In this document: positions 19,339 through 26,884 of the stretch, piece after piece
Numbering within the stretch: position 1 is the first letter of the stretch
Layout: each line of letters begins with the position of its first letter
Origin: Psychromarinibacter sediminicola
Lineage (GTDB): Bacteria; Pseudomonadota; Alphaproteobacteria; Rhodobacterales; Rhodobacteraceae
Assembly (NCBI RefSeq): GCF_029168335.1
Contig: NZ_JARGYC010000024.1
Span: 1-63,083, forward strand
Direction: 5' to 3'
DNA length: 63,083 nt
The notes under the pieces: model-generated
Databases searched by the model: none
What the model saw: the letters and a program-made list of their open reading frames with translations, nothing else
What the model was told of the DNA's origin: nothing
Position numbers and translations under genes: made by a program

Positions 19339-19928
19339 GCACTGTCGTCAGGAAGTTTACCCGCACGGTCCCGCACTGGCAGCCCCGCGTGACGCCGATG
19401 GATCTGGAGCAGGCGACGCAGGAGCAGCTCGATGCGCTGCAGGTGACGCCGTCCAATACCAAGGTCTCCGACTACGTCCTGACGCTGGCGCATGACGTCG
19501 AAAGCCTGAAGGTCCGTTCGCCGCTGTTCAACGCGATCATGTACGACAAGGGCGGGATGAGCCGGGCCGAGCGCGAGCTGGGCGCGCTCGCCGCCTCGAT
19601 GGTCAACCATTGCATCTACTGCGCCGCCGTCCATGCCATGCGCCACGCGCAACTGGAGAAATCGACCGAGGTCACGGACAACCTGTTCCGCGACGGCAAG
19701 CAGGCGGAGCTGAGCCCGCGCGACCAAGCGATCTTCGACTTCGCGGTGGCGCTGTCGGACTGCCCGTCGACCGCCGGGCCGGAGCATATGGCCGCGCTGC
19801 GCGAGGCCGGGCTGGACGAGGCGGAGATCCTGGATCTGATCCTGTCCGCGTCGCTGTTCGGCTGGGCCAATCGCCTGATGCACGTCCTGGGCGATCCGGT
19901 GCGCAAGGACGAGGCCGGGGCGTCATGA
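19335..19928 (+). CDS. Alkylhydroperoxidase-like (AhpD) domain protein (Avi_7169-like)
   Basis: A 197-residue AhpD-fold protein. The redox motif NHCIYCAAVH gives Cys93, Cys96 and His100, with acidic residues near 79-81 (ERELGAL), the layout of the AhpD proton-relay site, so it can act as a thiol-dependent peroxidase or disulfide reductase. I take the GTG at 19335 as start because it overlaps the previous stop (GTGA) and gives MSTVVRKFTR, a normal family start. Together with the preceding CMD protein it probably protects from, or reduces, peroxide or hydroperoxide made by the flavin monooxygenase at the head of the operon; that link is inference. Confidence 0.82.
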   Translation: MSTVVRKFTRTVPHWQPRVTPMDLEQATQEQLDALQVTPSNTKVSDYVLTLAHDVESLKVRSPLFNAIMYDKGGMSRAERELGALAASMVNHCIYCAAVHAMRHAQLEKSTEVTDNLFRDGKQAELSPRDQAIFDFAVALSDCPSTAGPEHMAALREAGLDEAEILDLILSASLFGWANRLMHVLGDPVRKDEAGAS

Positions 19929-20027
19929 CGGAGTTGCGGTTCGACGGCGGTTGCGCCGCCACGTTGCGTGCTGCGACAGTTCGCCATAGCATTGGTGGGC
20001 GGGCGCGAACCGGCAGGAGGGGATAGC

Positions 20028-21128
20028 TTGGGGACGAAAGTCGGACTTGCAGGCGCAGGCTCGATCGCCTTCGGAACGGCGGCGGTTCTGCACGAGCGGG
20101 GCCACGATCCCATGCTCTGGTCGCCCTCGGGCGCGGGCACGGCCGAGCTGGCCGACGGCGCGTCGCTTTCCGCGACCGGCGCGGTCGAGACCACGTTCAC
20201 GCCGCGCATCGCGGTGAGCGCCGAGAGCCTGGCGCGGGACAACGACGTGCTGATGATCACGCTGCCCGGCTACGGCCACAAGACGGTGATGGACGCGTTC
20301 GCCCCGCATATCGAGCCGCGCCATCGGGTGATCGTCTCGTCCCATGCCTCGCTCGGGGCGATCTATCTTGCGCAGCTGCTGGCCGAGCGCGGCGTCGCGG
20401 TTCCGATCATCGCCTGGGGCACGACGATCTGCACGGGCCGGCGGCAGTCCGGCACCGAGGTCACGGTCAACACCGTCCGAAGCCGCGTCGACCTGTGTAC
20501 CGTGCCGGCCGAGCGCTCGGACGAGGCGCTGTCGCTGTGCCGCGAGCTGTTCGGCGACCGCTTCCAGCCGCGCGACGGACTTCTGGCGATCTCCCTGTCG
20601 AACCTGAACCCGCAGAACCACATGGGGATCGCGCTGGGCAACATCACCCGGATGGAGCGGGGCGAGACCTGGTCGCAGGGCCAGAACGTCACGCCCAAGG
20701 TGGGGCGGTTGCTGGAGGAGCTGGACCAGGAGCGCCTGGCCATCGCCTGCGCGCTCGGGCTGGAGGTCAAGACGATCTTCGAGCATTTCCACCTGTCGTT
20801 TCACGTCCCTGTGGCCTCGATCTCCGAGATGAACCAGCAGATGCACGCCCAGGGCAACGGCGGCACCGGGCCGGCCACCGCCGACAGCCGCTATGTGACA
20901 GAGGACGTGCCCTACGGGCTTGTGCTGACCGCCGCGCTGGGGCGGTTGACGGGCCGTCCCGCCGTGCTTCACGAGGCGGGGATCCGCATTTTCTCGGCGA
21001 TGTACGGGCGCGACTTCGAGGCGGAGAACGAGATCCTGCAGGCCCTCGATCTGGACCGATACGCGCTGGACGACCTGAAACGCGCCGCGCAGAGCGGGCT
21101 GTTGCGGCATCCCGAAAGCGCCGCCTGA
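20028..21128 (+). CDS. NAD/NADP octopine/nopaline dehydrogenase family protein (opine dehydrogenase)
   Basis: A 366-residue two-domain oxidoreductase. The N-terminal Rossmann motif GLAGAGSIAFGTAAVLHERG is followed by DNDVLMITLPGYGHKTVMD; the C-terminal helical domain (NPQNHMGIALGNITRMERGE and FEHFHLSFHVPVAS) is that of opine dehydrogenases, which interconvert an opine with an amino acid plus a 2-oxo acid. A TTG start at 20028 is supported by AGGAGG 7 nt upstream; an earlier in-frame start gives an unlike leader. It lies between the AhpD-like gene and a polyamine/opine-type ABC importer, suggesting oxidation of an imported N-substituted amino acid. Native substrate unknown. Confidence 0.83.
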   Translation: MGTKVGLAGAGSIAFGTAAVLHERGHDPMLWSPSGAGTAELADGASLSATGAVETTFTPRIAVSAESLARDNDVLMITLPGYGHKTVMDAFAPHIEPRHRVIVSSHASLGAIYLAQLLAERGVAVPIIAWGTTICTGRRQSGTEVTVNTVRSRVDLCTVPAERSDEALSLCRELFGDRFQPRDGLLAISLSNLNPQNHMGIALGNITRMERGETWSQGQNVTPKVGRLLEELDQERLAIACALGLEVKTIFEHFHLSFHVPVASISEMNQQMHAQGNGGTGPATADSRYVTEDVPYGLVLTAALGRLTGRPAVLHEAGIRIFSAMYGRDFEAENEILQALDLDRYALDDLKRAAQSGLLRHPESAA

Positions 21129-21186
21129 TCCGGCGGACCGATATAACAAGAAGACCCAACGACGGAACCAACAAGGAGAGACCAAA

Positions 21187-22296
21187 ATGGCAAAACTGAT
21201 CTACAACCGCCGCCGTTTCCTCGGCACCGCCGCCGCCACCGGCGCGGCGCTTGCGTCGCCGGCCTACCTGCGCCGTGCCGCGGCACAGTCGGGCGGCGAG
21301 GTCAACATCTGGACCTACAACAACTTCGTGCCCGAAGCCTTCAAGGAGCAGTTCGAGGCCGAGACCGGGATCAAGATCAACATCCGCCTCGTCGACGACC
21401 AGGGCAAGCAGTTCAACCTGCTGGCCGCGGAACAGCCCAACCCCACCGTCGACATCATGACGGTCGCCGGCCACCGCTTCCTGCAGTTCATCGACAGCGA
21501 GCTCCTGGCGCCGCTCGACACCGACCGGCTGTCCAACTGGGGCAACATCAACCCCACCTTCTCGGAGTCGGACTGGGCGACGATCAACGGCCACAAGTGG
21601 GGCGCGCCGATCCTGTCGGGCATGGAGGTGCTGTCCTACAACACCGACTATGTCACGCAGGAAGAGGCGATGACCTGGCAGACGCTGTTCAGCGAGGAAT
21701 ACGCCAACCAGACCGCCTATATCATCCAGGACATGATGAGCATCGTCATGCTGATGAAGGGCTATGACGGCAACATGGTCGCCTACATGGACGACCCCGA
21801 CAAGGCCGCCGCCATCGTCGAGGAAGCCAAGAACTTCCTGATCGAGCACAAGCCGCTGGTGCGCAAGTACTATGACAGCGGCGCCGAGTTCCAGCAGATG
21901 ATGATCAACCAGGACATCGTGCTGGGCCACTCCTGGAACGGCCCCGCCGCGGCTCTGATCAACGACGGCTTCCCGCTGGGCATGACGATCCCGAACGAGG
22001 GTTCCTACGGCTTTGTCTACACCTACAACATCGCCAACAACGCGCCCAACCCGGACAACGCCTATACCTTCCTCGACGCGATCCTGGCCTCGCCCGAGAT
22101 CGGCGCGGCGATGACCAAAGCGTCGGGCTTCATCTCGACCTACAAGGGCGCCGACCAGTACCTGACGGAGCTGGAGAAGAAGTCGACCTCGTTCCCCGAG
22201 GAGCAGCTGGCCAACCTGCAGTTCTTCCGGGCCGAGGCGAACGAGCTGAAATACAGCCTGGTCGACCCGGCCGTCGAGGCCATCAAGGCGGCCTGA
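21187..22296 (+). CDS. ABC transporter substrate-binding protein, PotD/PotF-like
   Basis: A 369-residue extracellular binding protein. The N-terminus carries a twin-arginine-type signal (NRRRFLGTAAATGAALASPA) with cleavage near RRAAAQ-SGGEV, so it may be exported folded. The mature start VNIWTYNNFVPEAFKEQFEA and LAAEQPNPTVDIMTVAG fit family-1 proteins of the spermidine/putrescine group, which also bind opines and other cationic amines. An AAGGAGAG ribosome site is present. It is followed by a hairpin and two permeases plus an ATPase. Confidence 0.9.
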   Translation: MAKLIYNRRRFLGTAAATGAALASPAYLRRAAAQSGGEVNIWTYNNFVPEAFKEQFEAETGIKINIRLVDDQGKQFNLLAAEQPNPTVDIMTVAGHRFLQFIDSELLAPLDTDRLSNWGNINPTFSESDWATINGHKWGAPILSGMEVLSYNTDYVTQEEAMTWQTLFSEEYANQTAYIIQDMMSIVMLMKGYDGNMVAYMDDPDKAAAIVEEAKNFLIEHKPLVRKYYDSGAEFQQMMINQDIVLGHSWNGPAAALINDGFPLGMTIPNEGSYGFVYTYNIANNAPNPDNAYTFLDAILASPEIGAAMTKASGFISTYKGADQYLTELEKKSTSFPEEQLANLQFFRAEANELKYSLVDPAVEAIKAA

Positions 22297-22314
22297 TCCG
22301 CGCACGCAATCCGT

Positions 22315-22343
22315 CCCTGTCCCGCCGGGCGCGCGGGGCAGGG
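22315..22343 (+). terminator. Intercistronic hairpin after the PotD-like gene
   Basis: A 10-bp stem (CCCTGTCCCG / CGGGGCAGGG, one G-U pair) with a 9-nt loop in the 75-nt gap before the permease genes. Likely to favour binding-protein expression by attenuation or 3'-end protection. Confidence 0.55.
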
Positions 22344-22371
22344 CCCTCTGCTTCTTCCGAAAGACGACCGC

Positions 22372-23358
22372 ATGACCTATGACGCATCCACGCGGCGCGA
22401 CGGACAGTCCGCGGGGAGCACGGCCGCCGACCGCACATTCTGGGGACGGCTGTCCGCGTGGGGGCCGTACCACGCGCTGATGCGGCTGACGACGGCCTCG
22501 CCGCGGCGGCAGTTCCTGATCCTGGCGGCGTTTCCGATCCTCTGGGTGCTGACCCAGCATCTGGGCCCGATGCTGCAGATGCTGCGCGTCAGCCTGACCG
22601 ATGCCTACCCGGTGGCGCCCGGGGTCGAGCAGAGCTTCACGCTGGACAATTACGCCCGGTTCTTCGGCGACAGCATCTTCTGGATGCCGTTCTTCCGGAC
22701 GCTGACCTTTGCCGGCGTGTTCACCTTCTGCACGCTGATCATCACCTATCCGGTCGCCTATTTCCTGGCCCGGCATGTCAGCCGCAAGAACCAGATGCTG
22801 TTCCTGCTGCTTCTGCTGATCCCGTTCTGGGTGGGCGAGATCGTGCGCACCTACGCGATCATGATCCTTCTGGGCAATACCGGCGCCGTGAACCTGGCGC
22901 TGAAGACGCTGGGCCTGATCGACCGGCCGATCCCGTTCATGTACACGAGCTTTTCCATGGGCGTGGGCATCGTCTATCTGACGGCGCTCTACATGCTGCT
23001 GCCGCTCTACTCGGCGCTGGAGAAACTGCCGCAGAGCATGAACGAGGCCGCCGCCGACCTTGGCGCGGGCGCCTGGACGCGGTTCCGCCGCGTCTCGCTG
23101 CCGCTGACGATCGAGGGGATCTCGTCGGGCTGCACGCTGGTCTTCCTGATCTCCACCGGGTTCTATGCGACGCCGGTCCTGCTGGGCGGGCCCTCCACGA
23201 CGGTCTTCGCCGAAACCATCGCCGGTTTCTTCCACGTCGCGGGCGACGAATGGCCCACCGGCGCGGCCTTTGCCACGATCATGTTCCTCGCCGCGCTGAT
23301 CATCACCACGGTGTTCCAGCGGCTGATGAAGATGCTGCGCAAGGGAGAGAGCGCATGA
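22372..23358 (+). CDS. ABC transporter permease, PotB type
   Basis: A 328-residue inner-membrane permease. After a hydrophilic N-terminal 50 residues there are about six helices; the coupling loop SMNEAAADLGAGAWTRFRRV is the EAA motif contacting the ATPase. LLLIPFWVGEIVRTYAIMIL is typical of PotB/PotH proteins. Its stop overlaps the next start (ATGA). Confidence 0.93.
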   Translation: MTYDASTRRDGQSAGSTAADRTFWGRLSAWGPYHALMRLTTASPRRQFLILAAFPILWVLTQHLGPMLQMLRVSLTDAYPVAPGVEQSFTLDNYARFFGDSIFWMPFFRTLTFAGVFTFCTLIITYPVAYFLARHVSRKNQMLFLLLLLIPFWVGEIVRTYAIMILLGNTGAVNLALKTLGLIDRPIPFMYTSFSMGVGIVYLTALYMLLPLYSALEKLPQSMNEAAADLGAGAWTRFRRVSLPLTIEGISSGCTLVFLISTGFYATPVLLGGPSTTVFAETIAGFFHVAGDEWPTGAAFATIMFLAALIITTVFQRLMKMLRKGESA

Positions 23359-24158
23359 ACGACCGTCCCGAACTGTTCCGCGGTAACCGCATCTTCCTGG
23401 CCTGCATCTACTGGGCCTTCGTCCTCTACGTCTTCGTGCCGCTGATCCTGATGGTGCTGATGGGCTTCAAGGACTCGCGGTTCATCGGCTTTCCCATCCG
23501 CTCCTGGACCCTGGAGTGGTATACCGGCGTCTTCGCCGATACCGAGGTGCTGTCGACCTTCGGCTACTCCATCGCCATCGCGGTGCTGTCGACGCTGATC
23601 TCGATCCTGGTGGGAACCTGGATCGCGGTCCTGCTGGAGGGGCGCAAGTTCGCCGGCCGCGGCCTGACCTTCGGGCTGACGCTCCTGCCGGCGCTGGTGC
23701 CGGGCATCATCTCGGCCATCGCCTTTCGCATCTACGCCCGCTGGCTGGGGATCGAGCCGGGCATGGGCGCCATCGTCTGGGCCCACGCCGTTCACAACGT
23801 GCCCTTCGTGGTGCTGGTGGTGATGGCGCGCCTGTCGACCCTGCCGAAAAGCCAGATCGAGGCGGCGCGCGACCTGGGCGCCGATCCGCTGATCACCTTT
23901 CTCCGGATCACGCTGCCCTACCTGGTGCCGGCGATCCTGGGGGCGTCGATCTTCTGCCTGCTGCTCAGCTTCGACGACTTCGTCCGCTCGTTCTTCCTGG
24001 GTGGCTACGAGCCGACGCTGCCGGTGATGATCTTCGCCATGCTGCGCTCGGGCATGTCGCCCGAAATCAACGCCATCGCCACCGTTGCGCTGGTCCTGAC
24101 GGCCGCGATAGGCCTCTGGGCCGAGCGCTTCACGCGACGCATGAACAAGGAACGCTGA
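23355..24158 (+). CDS. ABC transporter permease, PotC type
   Basis: A 267-residue inner-membrane permease of the PotC/PotI group, starting at the ATG overlapping the PotB-like stop. The short N-terminus, FVPLILMVLMGFKDSRF, the motif WTLEWYTGVFAD and the EAA loop SQIEAARDLGADPLITFLRI are characteristic. It pairs with the PotB-like subunit. Confidence 0.93.
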   Translation: MNDRPELFRGNRIFLACIYWAFVLYVFVPLILMVLMGFKDSRFIGFPIRSWTLEWYTGVFADTEVLSTFGYSIAIAVLSTLISILVGTWIAVLLEGRKFAGRGLTFGLTLLPALVPGIISAIAFRIYARWLGIEPGMGAIVWAHAVHNVPFVVLVVMARLSTLPKSQIEAARDLGADPLITFLRITLPYLVPAILGASIFCLLLSFDDFVRSFFLGGYEPTLPVMIFAMLRSGMSPEINAIATVALVLTAAIGLWAERFTRRMNKER

Positions 24159-24161
24159 GAC

Positions 24162-25247
24162 ATGACCGATCCCGAACCGCTGGTCCGCATCGAGGGTCTG
24201 ACCAAGCATTTCGGCGAGACCGTCGCGCTGGACGACCTGACGCTGGACATCGCGCGGGGCGAGTTCGTGACCTTCCTCGGCCCGTCGGGCTGCGGCAAGT
24301 CCACGACCCTGCGCATCCTGGGCGGGTTCGAGCGACCGACCCGCGGCCGGGTGATCCTCGACGGCGCGGATGTCACTAACCAGCCGCCGGAAAAGCGCCA
24401 GGTGAACATGGTGTTCCAGGATTACGCGCTGTTCCCGCACATGACGGTGGCGCAGAACGTGTCGTTCGGGCTGGAACTGAAGGGCATGGGCAAGGCCGAG
24501 ATCAAGCGCCGCTCGGACGAGATCCTGTCCTTTCTCGAACTCGAGAGTTACGGCAGCCGCTATCCGATCCAGCTGTCGGGCGGGCAGCGGCAGCGGGTGG
24601 CGCTGGCGCGGGCCCTGGCGCCGGACCCGGCGCTTCTGCTGCTGGACGAACCGCTGGGCGCGCTCGACGCCAAGCTGCGCGGGCAGGTGCAGCAGGAACT
24701 CAAGTCGATCCAGCGGCGCACGCACAAGACCTTCTTCTTCGTCACCCACGACCAGGAAGAGGCGCTGACCATGTCCGACCGCATCGTCGTCCTGAACCAC
24801 GGCAGGGTCGAGCAGGACGGCACGCCGGAAGAGCTGTATTTCCGCCCCGCGAGCCGGTTCGTGGCCGAGTTCATCGGCGAGACCAACCTGCTGTCGGGCC
24901 GGGTCCGGGGGAAAGAGGACGACAAGATCGTCATGGACTGGCACGGCCAGACCCTGCGCGGTCTCGCGCCGCAGGGCAGCCCCGATCAGGGAGAGCCGAT
25001 CACCGCCTCGGTGCGCCTGGAAAAGCTGCAGTTCCATTCCGAGCGCCCGGAGATGCCGAACGCGGTCCGCGGCCGGGTGGTGGGCAAGACGTTCCTGGGC
25101 AGCCGAATGGCCATGGAGATCGCGGTGGACGACGTGGAAGACGCGATGCTGCGGGCCTATGTCGACGCCGAAACCGGTGCACGGGTCGGGTCCGATCCGG
25201 TGTGGATCGGCTGGGACGTGGACAGCATGGCGATGCTGACCGACTGA
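24162..25247 (+). CDS. ABC transporter ATP-binding protein, PotA type
   Basis: A 361-residue ATPase with Walker [11 protein letters not shown]-loop MVFQDYALFPHMTVAQN, signature LSGGQRQR, Walker B LLLLDEPLGALD and H-loop FFVTHDQEEA, followed by a C-terminal TOBE/OB regulatory domain of about 110 residues. It completes the importer of the monooxygenase/opine-dehydrogenase operon. It begins 3 nt after the PotC-like gene; a terminator-like hairpin lies 50 nt after its stop. Confidence 0.95.
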   Translation: MTDPEPLVRIEGLTKHFGETVALDDLTLDIARGEFVTFLGPSGCGKSTTLRILGGFERPTRGRVILDGADVTNQPPEKRQVNMVFQDYALFPHMTVAQNVSFGLELKGMGKAEIKRRSDEILSFLELESYGSRYPIQLSGGQRQRVALARALAPDPALLLLDEPLGALDAKLRGQVQQELKSIQRRTHKTFFFVTHDQEEALTMSDRIVVLNHGRVEQDGTPEELYFRPASRFVAEFIGETNLLSGRVRGKEDDKIVMDWHGQTLRGLAPQGSPDQGEPITASVRLEKLQFHSERPEMPNAVRGRVVGKTFLGSRMAMEIAVDDVEDAMLRAYVDAETGARVGSDPVWIGWDVDSMAMLTD

Positions 25248-25296
25248 TCCCGGCGGCCGGCCCGGTCGTTCGCAACGTCTGCGGCCCCGGCGGGAC

Positions 25297-25312
25297 GGGC
25301 GCGAGAGCGCCC
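25297..25312 (+). terminator. Hairpin with GAGA tetraloop after the Pot-type operon
   Basis: GGGCGC-GAGA-GCGCCC, a 6-bp GC stem closed by a GNRA tetraloop, in the gap between the convergent ATPase and citrate-synthase-like genes. An alternative pairing uses the flanking ACGGGC and GCCCGT. Confidence 0.5.
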
Positions 25313-25426
25313 CGATCCGGCCCGTCTAGATACTGTCAGGACGTCGCGCGGGATCATCCGTCTCGCGATGTATGTCCGTGTCCCGCCTTCGCGTCTACGC
25401 CGCGCCGCGGGACACCATCCCCGCGG

Positions 25427-26662
25427 TCAGTCACTCATGGGCGGGTGGCCGACATAGAGCGACGGGGGGCGGGGAAGCGGCTGCTCGTTGTTGTATTGCT
25501 CGATCGCATGGGCCGCCCATCCGGCCGTGCGGCCGATGGCGAAGATCATGTCTCCGGATCCGCGGACCATCCTGGCGACATAGGCCAGTGCCGAGATCGC
25601 GAAGCCGATATTGGGCTCCGGCAGACCGCGCTTGTGCTGCATTTCGAGGAACTCGGACAGCTTGTCCACTCGGTCGGAGGCAAACCCGGCCCCGGCCAGC
25701 TTTTCCAGGATCAGGGCCGCGCGCGCGTCGCCCTTGCTGAATCGGGGATGGCCGAAGCCCGGGATCGACTCTCTCTGCCGCAGGCGCTCGCCCACGATCT
25801 CGCCGATGCTGCGGTCGTCGAACGTGCCGAGATAGGATTCGATGGCGAGCGACGAGGCGTATTGCACGGCGCCGCCGCTGCTGTGCATCCCGGCACCGAT
25901 GACCGAATAGATGTCGCTGCCGACCGATGCGGCATAGCGCGCCGCGACCGTGGTCGGCGACATCACGTCCGCGTCGGCCGTCAGGATCAGGGCGGCGTTG
26001 AGAACCTCGAGCTGCGACTCGCTCGGCGTCGCGGGGCACAGGGCGGACCACAGCCATTGCGCGAAGCCGAAGCGCGTATCGGGTAGGGTGCCGCGCTGTT
26101 CCGACGAGGCCAGCGCCGCGGCCAGCGTGGCCATCAACGCGGGCACGCGGTCGACGACGGACGCCGTGTTCAGATCGTGCCGCATCGGGTCCAGCGTTGC
26201 CGCCAAAGGTACGAATGCGCGGACACGGTCGAAGGGCAGGGTCTCGGCGGGAAGCAGGCTGCCCCAATGGGCGAGCCGTTCGGCGACCTGCCGGTTCGGG
26301 ACGAACCCGTCGCCGAGGTCCAGGCGGTCGAGCCACAACAGATGCGCCACGTTCTCGAACGTCTCCGTCCGGGCAAGGCGACAGGCGCGGTGGCCGCGAT
26401 AGTAGAATTCGTCGTTGTGCAGCGTGGTGATGGCGGATCGGAAGGTGGGTGTCGTGCGCCCCGGCCGGCGCCCCTTGCGGCTGCGGCCTGCAAGACGCTC
26501 CACCTCCATGGCGTCGAACAGGCTGCCGTCGATCCCGGCCAGCGTCTTGCGCTGCAACAGGCCGCGACTGACATAGGCATAGACCGTCGCCCGTTTGACG
26601 TTCAGCCGCTGGGCGACCTCCTCGGCAGTCATCAGACCGCGGGTATCCTCGTTCTCGTTCAT
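25427..26662 (-). CDS. HTH-citrate synthase fusion; probable regulator without catalytic residues
   Basis: A 411-residue protein. Residues 10-55 form a small HTH (MTAEEVAQRLNVKRATVYAY), and residues from about 70 to the end form a citrate-synthase fold, ending in MIFAIGRTAGWAAHAIEQYN. In true citrate synthases the triad is His (GPLHGGA), His (GxGHxxY) and Asp (PNVDF). Here only the second is kept (PGFGH, His305); the first position is Ser262 (HSSGGA) and the Asp is Gly353 (PNIGF). The HADHE motif is also changed to TADAD. The fold is therefore probably a ligand sensor for a CoA or acid metabolite. Start chosen for its GGAAGGA site; an ATG 51 nt upstream lacks one. It is divergent from a peptide-type ABC operon, the likely target. 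Confidence 0.85.
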   Translation of the reverse strand: MNENEDTRGLMTAEEVAQRLNVKRATVYAYVSRGLLQRKTLAGIDGSLFDAMEVERLAGRSRKGRRPGRTTPTFRSAITTLHNDEFYYRGHRACRLARTETFENVAHLLWLDRLDLGDGFVPNRQVAERLAHWGSLLPAETLPFDRVRAFVPLAATLDPMRHDLNTASVVDRVPALMATLAAALASSEQRGTLPDTRFGFAQWLWSALCPATPSESQLEVLNAALILTADADVMSPTTVAARYAASVGSDIYSVIGAGMHSSGGAVQYASSLAIESYLGTFDDRSIGEIVGERLRQRESIPGFGHPRFSKGDARAALILEKLAGAGFASDRVDKLSEFLEMQHKRGLPEPNIGFAISALAYVARMVRGSGDMIFAIGRTAGWAAHAIEQYNNEQPLPRPPSLYVGHPPMSD

Positions 26663-26724
26663 CAGTCCTTCCGCCTTGTGTCCGGCGCCCCGGCCGAGCG
26701 CTTGGGAGCTCATTACAGCTCAAT

Positions 26725-26755
26725 GTTGATTTAAGATCAACTATTGACGATTAAC
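26725..26755. promoter_or_regulatory. Operator-like dyad in the HTH-citrate-synthase/ABC divergence
   Basis: The AT-rich start region between the divergent genes contains GTTGAT-N5-ATCAAC (26725-26741), a perfect 6-5-6 dyad, followed by TTGACG (a possible -35 for the ABC operon) and a third half-site-like ATTAAC at 26750-26755. This is a strong candidate binding site for the HTH-citrate-synthase protein. Confidence 0.5.
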
Positions 26756-26884
26756 TTTTCGCGGACAATGCTTCGAATACCGCCGGGGGCGTCGTGCAGG
26801 GAGGACTGCCGAGGCCGGAGGCGGAAACGGGGGCGCGACGCGGGCCGACGGCTCGCCGCCACCCCACCAACTGGGAGGAGTTCA

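Noticed and set aside
19925-20026. 33-residue frame between the AhpD-like and opine dehydrogenase genes, ATGA-coupled to the former
   Set aside because: Too short, no own ribosome site or motif, and it contains the ribosome site of the next gene; probably incidental.
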